DNA of 64,000 nt from Xiphophorus maculatus (GCF_002775205.1 NC_036460.1:1556056-1620055), one strand, 5' to 3'; positions 46,510 to 59,499 are shown, counted from the first letter of the stretch. The notes: a model not told the origin generated them from the sequence alone. Numbers and translations: made by a program.

Positions 46510-48180
46510 TGAAAGCAAACAGATAACAGGTCAATATTCACTTCTTCATGTCCATCCATCATTTGTTTTGTTTTTTTACAGCTTTTCAAAAATGAGTTGA
46601 ATGATCTGATTGTTCTTCCCAGTAGAGACGTTCCTGGACCCACCGTCAGACTGACCCATCTTTTGTCTGTGTTTAATGTCAGAAAATACAATTTCACTAT
46701 TGGTGTGTTTCCATTAAAAAAGAAACTCAATTAAAATCACATCAGTAAGTTTGTTCTCATGGTAGCTTATTAAAAACATGGATCCTGTCACTTCCTGTCA
46801 TCTTCTCTGTCTTTTCTGACTGTTGTTGCTTCCATTTGATACGTCCAGGAGACCAAGCGCAAAACTTTTCATTAAAAATAATTGTATTTTTTTCTTGTTG
46901 CTAACTTGGAAACGCCCAACCGATTCAAACTGATGTCCACCTCAAGCCTGCAGCTGTTTCTACTGTTCCAGTAACGAAGGTCCTTCTGCAGCGTCAGAAA
47001 ACTTCTGCTCACATTTCAAGACACTTTAGACAAACTAAAAAACTAAAACTAACAAAATAAAAACCAGATTTTAGCCATTAGCTCTCACCATCCTGAATGC
47101 TGCCAAGAGGTTAGTTGCCTATTTCTGTCTTTAACTTTTATATTTTTTATCTGTAGAGTTGCACCTAAATTTTGTTTCATTGTTACAATGAGAATAAAGA
47201 TTTTATTCTATTCTACTGAGTTTTGTTTTGCATGGTTTAGATTTCACCCTCTCAGCCGATTCAAACTAATTTATATCTATGTGCCAATAAATTGTTGCAG
47301 TTCTGCTGTCATAAAGTCCAATCATGTCTGAGTCTCACTCTCAGTTTTCCAGTTATGTCAGTTTTTAATTGAGTTCAACTCGTCTTTGTTTCACAAGTTT
47401 GTATCTTTGGAGTTTGTAGAGAAGAACTAATTAGTTTGTCTTAAATAACTGAAGAATATTTTACCTGAGACCTGGAAGATACAAACTTTCTGAGTTGAAA
47501 TTTAAAACAAAATAAGATGCAGAATATGTTGCAGGTTGAGACATCAGGCTGTAATTTTACCCTAAATGTGTTGAATATTCAACCAAACCAAACCACTGAC
47601 ATGCTCATGTTTTTAAAAAGTTGCATTTTTGTATCTTTATGAGAACTTTATGTCCTTCTTTCACTGGCGTTCGTACTTTGAAGGATAAACTTCTGACTTC
47701 TGACAAAGCAACAAAGGTGGGAGAGAACATGAAGGTCAAAAAGTGACTGACATAAAACTGATCTGGAAGCAAAACAGAAATTATCACAAACAAAATTCTG
47801 TGTTTTATCAGTTCTTGTGAATTTAATGTGATGCCTGACAAAAATAAATCCCTTCACCTTCGTTTTTTAAGAAATCCTTTTTGACTCCAAATTTCTGACT
47901 GGCATAAGAAAGAAAACAATGGAAACTGGTTATATATAAATAACATTTTGAAAAGTAGTATTTCAAACATCAGACAAACCCCAGGAAGAGCAGATAAATC
48001 AATGATAGATCAATAAAAATCCTGAAGAAATAAATTGTGAGGTTCAGAGTCCTTCAGATCAGCTGCCTAGATACCAACCATCCTGGATTATGAGAATAAT
48101 AAACAGACAAAATCAAAGGTTTGATGGTTGAACTGGGAGTTACTGAAGCTCTGCTGACAGTTCGGCTCTAAATGCTTCAC
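46510..48180 (-). other. 5' intron of OR copy A, no gene seen
   Basis: Runs between the non-coding first exon and the coding exon. AT-rich, only short chance frames. Equivalent introns are 51504-53625 (copy B), 56059-58147 (copy C) and 60863-61964 (copy D). They share phrases such as GAAAAGCAGCTAAAGGCTGA near their 5' ends, showing they were duplicated with the genes. Confidence 0.5.
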
Positions 48181-48272
48181 CTGTTGCTGAATGTCTGCAG
48201 ACTGACGATGACTTCAGTGAAAGGAAACCCACTGAATCTCCACCTTTATTCCCTCTGTCAAGTTACCATTGG
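48181..48272 (-). promoter_or_regulatory. Promoter (decayed) and first exon of OR copy A
   Basis: Homologous by position and sequence to the other OR promoters. The CCAAT box (48268-48272) is kept. The TATA box has become AATAAAGG (48243-48250), and the TGAGTCA motif has become GATTCAGT. The exon donor CAACAG|GTGAAG (border at 48181) is intact and pairs with the acceptor at 46508. The promoter may be weak compared with copies B-D. Confidence 0.5.
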
Positions 48273-48897
48273 CTGCAAAGATTATAACTTAAAACATGCT
48301 AAAAATAATTAACAGAATACCAATAAATCTGCAATGTTTCTTGTGTTTCCTTAGGCCATCTATACAGTTTGAAAATAAATTATTTCCTGTACTGTTAACT
48401 TCATTTCTTCTGGTAAAATTAATCAATCTTTGGTATAAAATCCATAAAAAGTTATTTCAATGCACAAATTTTTAGTTAGTTTTTTCCCCTTCACATTCTA
48501 ACCTTGAGAAAACAAAGAAATAAAGAGCTTTGTTGTAAACTTGTCTATTTTTTTCTGAAAACATGTTGATGTGTCCAACACTAAAGAATCCTACTGGTCA
48601 TATCTTTGGTTTCTCTCACACACTTTAAATCTTTCCTTAAATACAGTTCATGGTAGATTCACCTCTAACAGTAATGTTTAACTTTTGGTGTTTTACATTT
48701 AAACATTTTATTATTTATGCCCTTTAATAGACACATTAAAATATTCACGTGTGCTTTTTGTTGACATTAAACGTGCAGTACAAATAGTGTTTTTTTTCTT
48801 TGTTGTTGATAGTAACTGTCATTTACTACCGCAAGTAAATCCTTTTGGCTGCTTCTACCTTATTGGTCAGTCAAGGTTAATATCAAGTTTAAGCAAT

Positions 48898-49295
48898 TTG
48901 ATTGGCTATGATGGCTGGGGGCGGAGCCGGCGGTAAGAACTGCGATACGTCACAGCGCCCGCCATTTTGGATGTGACAGATCCGCCAGTAAGCTAAGACA
49001 AAATACAAGTGAAGGAACCGAACATAAAGCGCTCTTGTACGAAGTATTTTATTTTATTTTTAATATTTATGGTCATGGCGGGAACAATAACGGAGCTGTA
49101 CGAACTGTTGTTCACGCCGGAAGAAGCTGGATTCTATGTTGTGGACTTTTTTTAACTAAATAACTGGAGCTGTGAAGTTTTTCTGGATGTTTTCCTGGAT
49201 TCTGGAGCTGCAGAACCGGACCGTGAGCCGGAGTGGACATTTGGACCGGAGTTGGAGCGGTTTTGTTGCCGGACCGTTAATCCCCGGTGGGGTGA
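48898..49295 (+). promoter_or_regulatory. GC-rich promoter-like island with a possible first exon
   Basis: In AT-rich DNA this patch holds, within 75 bases, a CCAAT complement (48900), GGGGCGGAGCC (48918-48928), a CRE-like TACGTCA (48947-48953) and GCCATTTTGG, a YY1-type site (48961-48970). It is followed by CpG-rich DNA with a 26-codon frame (49075-49155, MAGTITELYELLFTPEEAG...) and a donor G|GTGAGT at 49292. No downstream exon is recognised. It could be a lncRNA start or the 5' end of a mobile element. Confidence 0.35.
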
Positions 49296-50525
49296 GTAAC
49301 CCGGTGGGAACCGCCATCATCAGGACGAGCATAACATGAACTTCCGCTAAGCTTATAAAGCTAATGGTTGATTTATTCCTGAAAGAGACTAAATATGTGA
49401 AATGGATTCATTTAGTTCTCCAGTCTGTTTTTATTGTTGGTTTTTCTTCATTTCCTTCAGTTTAAAGGAGGTTTTGTGTAGTAGTTACATTTACTCAACT
49501 GGATTTACTTGAATTAACTTTCTGATAAAATAACTTTTCAGAGTATTTTTACTACGTTGTACATTTTACTTTTATGTGAGTCATTTTATGATGAAGTATT
49601 GCTTCTCTAAATTGAGTTTGATTTCTGGATTTTCTACCCACTGAACGAGAAACAAACATGTTTTAACCAAAAATTCACCAGACAGACACACACCTGCAGT
49701 TTCATGTTATTTATTGAAAGAAACTGATTTGGAAAAATATTTACTTTTACTTGATTTTGTTATTTTTTTGTTACTATATGGACACTTTTTGACAGCCTGA
49801 GACATCCAACATATAAACATTTCATATATATAGTGGAGAAAAAAAGTTGATATTACAAAAAACCGTAACATCTTCAGTTTTAGCCTGATCATTCAGGACT
49901 TGAACAGGCCTACAGTCAAGAAATGGACAGCTAACATCTCTGCACACCCCACACATCCTGGACACAGACACTCCTAAAACTTGAATCTTTAGATTGGTGC
50001 TACAGAGAGTAAGTTACAAACATCAGCCGCCAGAGAGGGAGTTTATTCCCTGGGCTGTCTCTATAATTAACCCAATGAAAACCTTACGCTGAGTAGTAGT
50101 GATAATAACAATAATAATTATATTAATAGTAATAATAATAATACTTTATTGATCCCCTAAAGAGAGGGGGAGACGGATTTAGTCAGTTACTCTATGAAAC
50201 CGCCACTACCACAACCCGCTATTTTTGTGTTCTTTTCCTTAAAGTTTGTCTAAATGAAAAAACAAAAAGAACATTCTGTTCATTTGACCCATTATTGTCT
50301 ATATATGTGTATATCAAGTATGGTGAAAAACCAGTGATTTGAGCTTTTTTGTCATTTAAGGATCTTGTAGCTACTGAGTGAGCCACAACCTCCTCTGTTG
50401 TTCAGTTAAATGTGAGTGATTCTGTTCAACGGCTAAAGTTTGGTCCAAACGGATCAGTGATCCCAAACAAAACAGCAGCAGAATGATCGTGGTCTTATTT
50501 TAGAACAGTATTTCATAGTTCTTAT

Positions 50526-51461
50526 TTACCGATAAGAAGGCAGCATTTTGAGGATGTTTTGTCGAATCTCAGTGGTTCTGACTCCGTAGATGATCGGGTT
50601 TATACAGCTGGGAAGAAACAGGTACATGATGCTGACAAAAACACGACCAGCGTTTGGGAGACTGTTCATCCGATACGCCAAGAAAGCCGTGAGCGTAAAG
50701 GCCAAACCGATGACGATGACGATGATGTGAGTGATGCAGGTGTGTACAGCTTTAGCACTGGATTTACCTGAACGCAGCACAGAGTGGAATATGATTATAT
50801 ATGAAGCGGTGATGCACAAGAAATCAACTACAGTGACCACAAAGACTCCTAATAACCCAACCAGACTGTTGATGGCTGTGCTGCCACAGCCCAACTCCAC
50901 CAAGGCCATGTGTTCACAGACACAGTGGTTTATCACATTCCTGAAGCAGTACAACACTTTACCTGCCAGAATCACCACCGCTGACACCATGATCACATCC
51001 CTGATGAGAATTGGGATGATAAACCTGAGGAATCTGGGTAGAGACATGTGATCATGGTAGGAAAGGGGCCTGCAGATGGCAAAGTATCGGTCCAACGCCA
51101 TCCAGACCAGAAGAGCCGACTGACAAGCTCCTAACATGTGAATCAAAAACATCTGAACCAGGCAGCCGCTCAGAGAGATCCCGCTCGCGTTGAACAAGAC
51201 GTTCAGCAACAGGTTGGGGATGAGAATCAGTGGCAGGCACATATCAACAAATGACAAGCAGGCGATGAGGATGTACATCGGGGAGTGGAGGCTCCTCTGT
51301 GAAATGACCACATAGATCAGCAGGGAGTTGGCAAACAGAGACACAAAGAACAGAATCAAGAAGGGGATCGAAATGAAGGATTTCAGAGCTCCAAGCTCAC
51401 TGAAGCCACTGAAGATGAAGTAGTTGTGCAAGGAAATATTTTCCTTTAATGGTTCCATCAT
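50526..51461 (-). CDS. Olfactory receptor, tandem copy B (311 aa)
   Basis: Intact single-exon OR. DRY is at 124-126, Asn45 is in TM1, Cys100 is in TM3 and the TM7 motif NPIIYGVRTTEIR is near 288-300. It differs from the other three near the N-terminus (NISLHNYF instead of NISSHQYF). It shares the TM3 segment LIHMLGACQS with the 55081 copy, not with copies A and D. It ends RQNILKMLPSYR, identical to the 59885 copy. The - strand 5' UTR exon begins after the acceptor at 51503, and a well-formed upstream promoter and first exon lie near 53626-53724. The reading frame is fully open and all OR landmarks are kept, so it is probably functional. Confidence 0.95.
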   Translation of the reverse strand: MMEPLKENISLHNYFIFSGFSELGALKSFISIPFLILFFVSLFANSLLIYVVISQRSLHSPMYILIACLSFVDMCLPLILIPNLLLNVLFNASGISLSGCLVQMFLIHMLGACQSALLVWMALDRYFAICRPLSYHDHMSLPRFLRFIIPILIRDVIMVSAVVILAGKVLYCFRNVINHCVCEHMALVELGCGSTAINSLVGLLGVFVVTVVDFLCITASYIIIFHSVLRSGKSSAKAVHTCITHIIVIVIGLAFTLTAFLAYRMNSLPNAGRVFVSIMYLFLPSCINPIIYGVRTTEIRQNILKMLPSYR

Positions 51462-53625
51462 CGTCTTCTACCAAACCGTCCTGGTCCAGAGCTTCAGATC
51501 AGCCTGAAAGCAAACAGATAACAGGTCAATATTCACTTCTCAATACTCATCCATCAATCCATCCATCATCCATTTAACCAAACAGCATGTATGGAAGCTG
51601 CTTTTCATTTCCATGGTAATGAGTGGTTAGACAACCAAAGGTCCTTCATCACAGCCTCCACCTGTACCTTTAATTTTGTTTTGCTTCAGTTTCTGCCAAC
51701 CTGACTTCAGTCATTTTCATTACAAAGTCTCTTTTATGGTTGACTGCTACAAACCTTTTCCTTTCCTTTCCTGCCTGTTGTCCAATTTCCAACAAGACAG
51801 ACAACCAGTTCCTTCCTCGAAGCTACATTTACAACAAAGTCTTGAAGATGCCCATTTAAATTCCCAACTACAACAAAAACAAAACTCTGAGGTTTAAGTG
51901 GAAAATCTTAGGAAAAGAGATCTCCACATGTCTGTAGCTTATCCCTGTAGCTTGACTGGGTTCACAATGTTTCTTACTCTTTTGCACCTCCAATTTAACA
52001 GCAGTCAATAATTGATTTAACCTTCTGTCCCTTTGTTAGACATGTGGCTGTAGGTGTACTGATTATTGACGTGTAGTCCTATGTGACCAGACCAACTTTT
52101 TGTAACTTTCTCTGCAAATGCATTTCATTCTCACCAGGAACACAATTACACAAATAAAGTAATATTTTTATATCTTAGTTTCTTTGCACCAAACCTTTCT
52201 GTACTCACAGCTTCCTTTCTGTAAAGGCCTTTAACAGTGAAATCAGACAGGACAAAGATGTCAGAAAAGAAGAAAACACTTTGATAAATATAACCCTTAA
52301 ATTCCAGGACATTCACAAATAGCTTTAAATATGGAGAAATATTATAAACATTTACCATAAAACATTTTATTCTAGGAGTTGAGAGCAAATAACTATTCAT
52401 GTTCTGAACAAGAACCTTTAATGAACTCTGATAGTTTTTACATGATGGATGAAAAGTATTTTATAATCATTGATAACTAATTTAGCAATAACTTGTGGAT
52501 TACCTATTGCTAGAATCTGGTGCAGTGCTGGGAAAAGCCAAAAACTAAAGAAATCTGCAAGGAGGTAAATAACAGAGCTGTAAATCTGCAAAGTTTTAAA
52601 AGACAAAATATATCTATTAATAAAAACATTAAAAATACTTCAGTCTCATGAGAAATTAACAACATCGTAGAAAAAACACAAGCAAGTTTGGTCAGGAAAA
52701 GAGGCAAAAAATGTTTCATTTGCTTCATCACAGAATTTGTTTTACCTCAATAACAAAACTTTTAATTTTTATTTTAACAGAAATTGATGTCTAAAAGATT
52801 TTAAATGTATTGTTAGCATTTTATATCCATAATTTTATCTTACAAGTTTCAGAATTTCAGAATGACCTACATGAACAACAACATTTCAGCGTGATTTATG
52901 AAATATGTGAGTTTATGCCAAGTAAAATTCCTGTTTGCTGTAAAAATCTTGTCAAAATGAAGCGATTGTGATGGAAAGCAGCTTTAAGTAAACCCCAACG
53001 TCCAACGCCTCACACTTAGCTCTCCTGTTTCACTGAAACAAGAAAACCTGTTGAAAAAGAAACAAATTTGGAATCTATTCAATATTTTCTCACTGGAATT
53101 TTTCTCTCTCTTACCTTTTATAATATTGTCAAAAAGTAAAAAAAAAAATATAGGGAAATGACTTTGCACCATCTTCTGCTTTCACTTGAGTTTATAATCT
53201 TAGAGAAAAGCAGCTAAAGGCTGAGCTGGTTTCAAATAAATAAAAACTGAACAACAGTTAAAAACTAAAATAAAATCTAAACACATACTGATTAAGCAGT
53301 TCCCTGCTTAACTCAAAACTTCAGTGATTTCAGATTTCAACCTCAAAAGACAATGATATAAACCTTTAGCAGAACTTTAGAGAAATCAGTAGAACTTTAG
53401 TGATTATTTTGTCAGACAAACCTTAGAAAAAGCAGAAGTTATTTCCTCGGGTTTGACTTCACATCAACAAATATGCTGAAAACAAAGGAAGAAAGTATTT
53501 ATTGTTTTTGTATTGGAGACTAAAGTCCCTGAAAGATAAAGTGACACAAAAGTTAAAACCTCAGTGAGAACAGAAATGATCTGGCGGTTAAATTGGAAGT
53601 TAACATAATGCTGTAAATGGTTCAC

Positions 53626-53724
53626 CTGTTGTTGTTGGACGTGTGCTACTGAACGTCTCTTCTTCACCCAGCTGTGAGAAACGACTTCCTCTGACTCAGC
53701 ACTTTTATACCTTCGGGCCATTGG
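53626..53724 (-). promoter_or_regulatory. Promoter and non-coding first exon of OR copy B
   Basis: On the - strand: CCAAT at 53720-53724, TATAAAAG at 53702-53709, and TGCTGAGTCA (half-MARE / AP-1 type) at 53692-53701. An exon of about 50 bases follows, ending CAACAG|GTGAAC (border at 53626). The acceptor at 51503 completes a 2.1 kb intron. It is the most complete of the five modules. Confidence 0.65.
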
Positions 53725-54048
53725 CTGAAGACAAAATAGAGCTGATCGCCGAACTATTACAACTCCAAAAGTGTAAATGCTGGGAAGGAAAATGAGAAAA
53801 AAACACATGAACTCTACAACTTCCTTTAAACTTTTAATTCTGAGTGCCTAAAAACAGAAAAATTAAGGTTCTTTAGGAGATTCAAGTGAAAAATCCCAAT
53901 GTTAATTTGATTGAGATGATGTGGCATAACCCTAAACAGGCAAATCATGCTCAAAAACCCTTAAATGCAACTGAATAACACAACTCTGCAAAGGAGACTA
54001 GACCAAAATCTGTCACTGGATTTGACCAATCTGAACTCCAGCTGTCCA

Positions 54049-54149
54049 GTTAAACTCTGTTTCCCAGTTAAACTCTGTTTCCCAGTTAAACTCTGTTTCC
54101 CAGTTAAACTCGGTTTCCCAGTTAAACTCGGTTTCCCAGTTAAACTCTG
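54049..54149. repeat. 18-bp minisatellite, about 5.6 copies
   Basis: Unit GTTAAACTCTGTTTCCCA with a T/G variant, just upstream of the OR copy B promoter. Confidence 0.93.
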
Positions 54150-55080
54150 CACAGTTTGTTCTGGACAGAGGCTTTGATGATTTCATGATGAGATTTCCTG
54201 ATCTGCAGGTCAAAGGTTTCTACTAACTTACAAACTTTCACACAATCAGAAATTGATAATTTCCTGATTGTTTTAATGTAAAACTGACATCTACCTTGCT
54301 CTAGGTTTCATAGTTCTATGCAGGACTTCACTTTATGGACAAGACTCAATTGCTTCATGAACCATGTTGCAAACATGCACTAAAATTTCTATTCTAGTTT
54401 GTTTACAATATTTGATTAGAGATTTTGCATCGTATGTTGATCTGATTGTGAATGTCCATTTTAATGCAAGGAAATTAGTCCAATCTAATAATACAATTTA
54501 CTTATTAATTTACTATATATATTTTCAGGAATTTCTGCTGTCTTGTTATGTCCCCTTGATGCACATTTGTCCTCCACATGCTTATGGACCATCCAGGCAT
54601 TAATACTGGAGCATTCACCAAACCATGCATTCAACAGACTGTTCCCTAACACACTGATGAATGGTCGCCATCTGTGAGCACCTGGGTGTGTCATGATGTC
54701 ATCTGTGGGCTGGTAGCAGGACATGGTCTCCCGGCGGGTTTATCAAGTCCTACTGATGTAAAACGTTTGGTCAGGATTTTCCAAATTACTCGTTTGTGCA
54801 CTCCATATTCGTCAATTATGGTGATTCTGATATCAGAACAAAACTTGATTCCAACCATCACTGGAGATAAAACTGGAGATTTGATCTTTTTTGTAGCCAG
54901 AGGACAAAAAACTGAGTGGAGAGTGACTCCTTTACCAAAGGGAGGGAATTGGTCTGACGGCTGAAACTTGGTCCAGTGATCCCGAATGAAGCACATGTAC
55001 GACAGAATGACTGAAAAAGTACTTTATTGACATTGGTAAATAAAATTTCTTGGTATTAAAAAATAATTCACAGTTTTTAC

Positions 55081-56016
55081 CTACCGACAAGAAGACAGTA
55101 GTTTTAAGATATTTTGTCGAATCTCAGTGGTTCTGACTCCGTAGATGATCGGGTTTATACAGCTGGGAAGGAACATGTACATGGTACTGACGAAGAGACG
55201 ACCAGCGTTTGGGAGACTGTTCATCCGATAAGCCAAGTAAGCCGTGAGCACGAAGGTCAAACTGATGACGATGACGATGATGTGAGTGACACAGGTGTGT
55301 ACAGCTTTAGCACTGGATTTACCTGAACGCAGCACAGAGCGGAATATGATTATATATGAAGCGGTGATGCACAAGAAATCAACAATAGGGACCACAAAGA
55401 CTCCTAATAACCCAACCAGACTGTTGATGGCTGTGCTGCCACAACCCAACTCCACCAAGGCCATGTGTTCACAGAAGCAGTGGTTTATCACGTTACTGAA
55501 GCAGTACAACACTTTACCTGCTAGAATTGTGACCAGTGACACCATGATCACATCCTTGATCATAATTGGGATAATAAACCTGAGGAATCTGGGTAGAGAC
55601 ATGTGATCATGGTAGGAAAGGGGCCTGCAGATGGCAAAGTATCGGTCCAACGCCATCCAGAGCAAAAGAGACGACTGACAAGCTCCTAACATGTGAATCA
55701 AAAACATCTGAACCAGGCAGCCGCTCAGAGAGATCCCGCTCGCGTTGAACAAGACGTTCAGCAACAGGTTGGGGATGAGAATCAGTGGCAGGCACATATC
55801 AACAAATGACATGCAGGCGATGAGGATGTACATCGGGGAGTGGAGGCTCCTCTGTGAAATGACCACATAGATCAGCAGGGAGTTGGCAAACAGAGACACA
55901 AAGAACAGAATCAAGAAGGGGATCGAAATGAAGGATTTCAGAGCTCCAAGCTCACTGAAGCCACTGAAGATGAAGTATTGATGTGAAGAAATGTTTTCCT
56001 TTAATGGTTCCATCAT
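55081..56016 (-). CDS. Olfactory receptor, tandem copy C (311 aa)
   Basis: Intact single-exon OR of the same tandem family. Distinguishing residues are IIPIMIKDVIMVSLVTI in TM4, HCFCEHM in extracellular loop 2 (Phe where the others have Val), GVFVVPIVDF in TM5 with an extra proline, and the tail RQNILKLLSSCR. These sit in or near segments that line the odorant pocket in the family, so the ligand range may differ (inference). The acceptor of the coding exon is at 56058. The candidate promoter is near 58283-58314. A - strand poly(A) signal lies at 55023-55028, about 55 bases beyond the stop. Confidence 0.95.
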   Translation of the reverse strand: MMEPLKENISSHQYFIFSGFSELGALKSFISIPFLILFFVSLFANSLLIYVVISQRSLHSPMYILIACMSFVDMCLPLILIPNLLLNVLFNASGISLSGCLVQMFLIHMLGACQSSLLLWMALDRYFAICRPLSYHDHMSLPRFLRFIIPIMIKDVIMVSLVTILAGKVLYCFSNVINHCFCEHMALVELGCGSTAINSLVGLLGVFVVPIVDFLCITASYIIIFRSVLRSGKSSAKAVHTCVTHIIVIVISLTFVLTAYLAYRMNSLPNAGRLFVSTMYMFLPSCINPIIYGVRTTEIRQNILKLLSSCR

Positions 56017-58147
56017 CGTTTTCTACCAAACCGTCCTGGTCCAGAGCTTCAGATCAGCCTGAAAGCAAACAGATAACAGGTCAATATTCACTTCTTCATG
56101 TCCATCCATCATTCATTTAACCAAACAGCTTTTCATTTCCAGGGTACTGAGTGCTTCAGTAACCAAAGGTCTGTTTTTTACAGCTTCCTGCCATTCCTTC
56201 AGATTAAAATTACGGAGGTTCACCTTGTTTTTTTCTCCAGGTAACTTTATCATTCCTACCTGGGCATGAAAGGCTCCTAACAGGACAAACTCCACATGGC
56301 GGCCTGGCTAAGAAAACATTCAGAAATGTTACAAAGGTGAAGTAATGTGAGCCACTGAAGGATCCATTACCACAAAGATCACTCCTTCATCTGTCAGGGG
56401 ACACGTTTCACCGGGGAGAGCACCGACACTCATCTGGATGTTTCTGAGTCTCACCTCTATCTAGAAACATGGTTCACCATTCTGGACAAGAATTACAAGT
56501 TCATACATTTATTTCACGGCTTGGATAAAACCTTCTGACCTGAAACTTAAACTGATTTTGCAAAGAGAACGGGCAGACATGATGGATTTGTGTAATTTAG
56601 ATTTTTGCACCAATCTTTCCAGCACTCTGCTCACATCTTCCTTTATCTAATGGCCTTTAACCTCCTCAGAGCAAAATCAGACAGGATGAAGATTAAAGTG
56701 CATAAAGTGAACACTTTGATAAACATAATCCTTAAATTTCAGACAGTTTCTTCTTCGCGAACAGGAAATCCACAGACAGTTTTAAAGATGCATGAAAAGT
56801 CACATTTTACTATAAACTAACATATTATTCTATCAGCAAAAGAAATGTATCATCTGGACAGTTTCAAAGCTTTTCTTTTCACAAGAAAAAAATAAAATCA
56901 TTTTTCTAATTATTAACAGCTGATTTAATAATAATAAATGATGGATTGCCTACAGCCGGTATGTTGTGCAGCTGTGGAAAAGTGGGATAAAGAAAGCAAA
57001 AAAAAAAAAATTAATCTGCAAGCAGAGAAACTACAGCGCTGTAATTCCAATGATCTACAGAGAAAATAGCAAAATAAAATTCTTATAATTATTATATTAT
57101 AAACATTTAAAACGACACATAAACATAAGAGTCTGTTTCTAACCTCGCCTGTGACGCACTAACTGATATTTACAAACTATAAAAACAAACTATTAAGACA
57201 AACATTTAAAACTCTTTAGTCTCAGGAGAAATTAATGCCATCTTAGAGGAAACATGACCGTCTTTTGAGTTATTAAATTCTTCTTTTACTGGGGTTATTC
57301 AGGTATAGAGGCACAAAACATTCATGGCTTTTATATCTCAATAATAAAACTTTTCACCTTCACAGAAATAATTAGATTTTACATTATTTTCTTTGGCATT
57401 TGACAAAAACTGTAGTTTTATTCATCTAACAAGTTTCTCAAATTTTTATCTATGTCCACAATAACATTTCACAGTGACTTTGTCTTTAAATCTTATTTTA
57501 CTTTTTAAATGTGTGCTAAGATAAACTCCTGTTTCTGTAAAATACTCTGCAAAATCATGGCTGACGGCTGTAACCAACTTCCCACATTGATCAACTGTTC
57601 ACACACTGAATGGAAGAACGTGAATCTCCTCTAGCTTTACTGAAACAAATGCTACTGAATGAAGAGAGATAATGAAAAATGTTGAATTTCTCCTTACATT
57701 TTAATAAAGTTCTCAAAAAGTAAAAAAGAAAAATACAAGAAAAGATTTCACCCCTATTTGTAGCCTAATCTGTTTTTTCTAGGATTTAAAAAATAAAGGA
57801 GAAAAGCAGCTAAAGGCTGAGCAAAACCAAGCAATTAAAATCTAAAATAACTTGTATACTGTTTTAAAAATGTTCTGGTTTCCTGCTCAACTCCAAACTT
57901 TACAAATGTCAAAACTCCAAAGAAGAGAAACTAAACTTTGTGGCAGCACTTAAAAATAAAAATATCAGTTAAACTAAAAAAGAGGAATTTATAAATCAAA
58001 CCTTCAGAAGAGCAAAAGTTTCCTCAAGTTTCAATCACATCAACAAAATGCTGAAAACAGAAAAAAATAACAATTTCTGTAATAGACTCAAGTGCCTGAG
58101 AGAAATAAAGGAAAATAAATAAAGATAAAACAGCAGAAATGGTTAAC

Positions 58148-58314
58148 CTGGAAGTTAACGTTTGATCCGCTGACATCCGGCTCTGAATGTTTCGGTTGTT
58201 TGGAGTTTGGTACCGACCGTTTCTGCTGACTGGGCATCTTTCCTTCCTCCAGCTGTGAGAAGAAAGGCCCTCTGACTCAGCACTTTTATATCTTCTGTCA
58301 CGCTGTGTTATTGG
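58148..58314 (-). promoter_or_regulatory. Promoter and first exon of OR copy C, with a moved splice donor
   Basis: CCAAT (58310-58314), TATAAAAG (58283-58290) and TGCTGAGTCA (58273-58282) are all intact on the - strand. At the place of the usual donor the sequence reads AACAACCGAAAC, so the GT is lost. A new CAG|GTTAAC donor is present about 45 bases further along (border 58148). The acceptor is at 56058. Use of the replacement donor is an inference. Confidence 0.55.
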
Positions 58315-59499
58315 TTAGAGAAAAGTTGGAGCAAATCTCTGAACTTTTACAACCTGAGACGTAAATGCTGGGATGGGAAATAACACAAAACGTAACTTTT
58401 TAATTGAACTTACATTTAGAGATGAAAGATCATTTATGCCGCATCAATTTTATCAATTTAATTGCATCTTCAAATTTCCTCCATTCTTCTTTTTCTAGTT
58501 TTGATCAAACTCATGGTACTCTGGATTTTAGTTCAGTTCTCAGACTTCTTGTCTGAATGATAAAAAATCTGATAAGATTGGAGATTTTAACACAAGTTAC
58601 AGTCTTGGTAAAACCTGTACTGATATCTTAAAATGGGGTTTACCTAAAACGTCTGCACTGCGACACACTACTGTTGTATTCTTCATCTTCACTCATCACA
58701 CAGAGTGAAAACAACGACTTCCTTACAACTCTGACTTATTTGATCAAGTGAAACATTTTTGGGCCACATAATATTTTAGGTTTTGATTTTAGAAAATGAT
58801 CAAACAAAGACGTCCACTGGCTCAGCTCTCTGTGGCGTTTACTGTTTAAGGCTCTGTGGTTGTGGGTCAGTGTTGGGGTTTCCCTGCTCTGTTAAAATTT
58901 GTGCTTTCTGTGACGGTTTTGATTAAGGAGACGTGAGTCGACTGGTTCCTTTCTGGACATTTATTAGCTCCATCAACACTAAACGTCCAATAAAGACCAG
59001 CTGGAATCAGAAGATTAAATGGTGGGCTCATGATGAACTTCATTATCATTGTAGAAAACACAAAGCTTAGCTTGGCTTTCCATTGTAGCCGCTGATGTTG
59101 GTGCCAAGGCGGTTACCGGCGTCCCTCCATTCAGGGACGAGTTCAAAAATGATGTTCCTCTGCGCCGAACTGCTCCTTCTGTCTTCTCAGCACTTTGTGA
59201 AATTTGTGGAATATTCCACGCTAAAGGCACTCTGAAGTTAATCATGTGACAATATGTAGTATTGATGACTGATGCCTTTAGGAGCCGTTTAGTTCTGTGG
59301 TATAATAAAATATTAGCTGGAATTGGTCAGTTTGTTGATTCCAGTCTAATGCATTTCTATGGGTTAGTCTGCTAGCTTGATGCTTTTAGCATTAGCTTTT
59401 AAAACACTGTTAAACTCCACATTGTAGCAATCAAGTATTTTATTGGTTATTCCAACAATTAGTCAAATAAAAGAAATTGGTGCTTTCTGTAGGTTTTTC

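Noticed and set aside
54691..54996. 101-codon - strand frame between OR copies B and C, with a 96-codon frame on the + strand
   Set aside because: No recognisable domain, no splice context, and similar-length frames on both strands. Possibly repeat-derived but not supportable.
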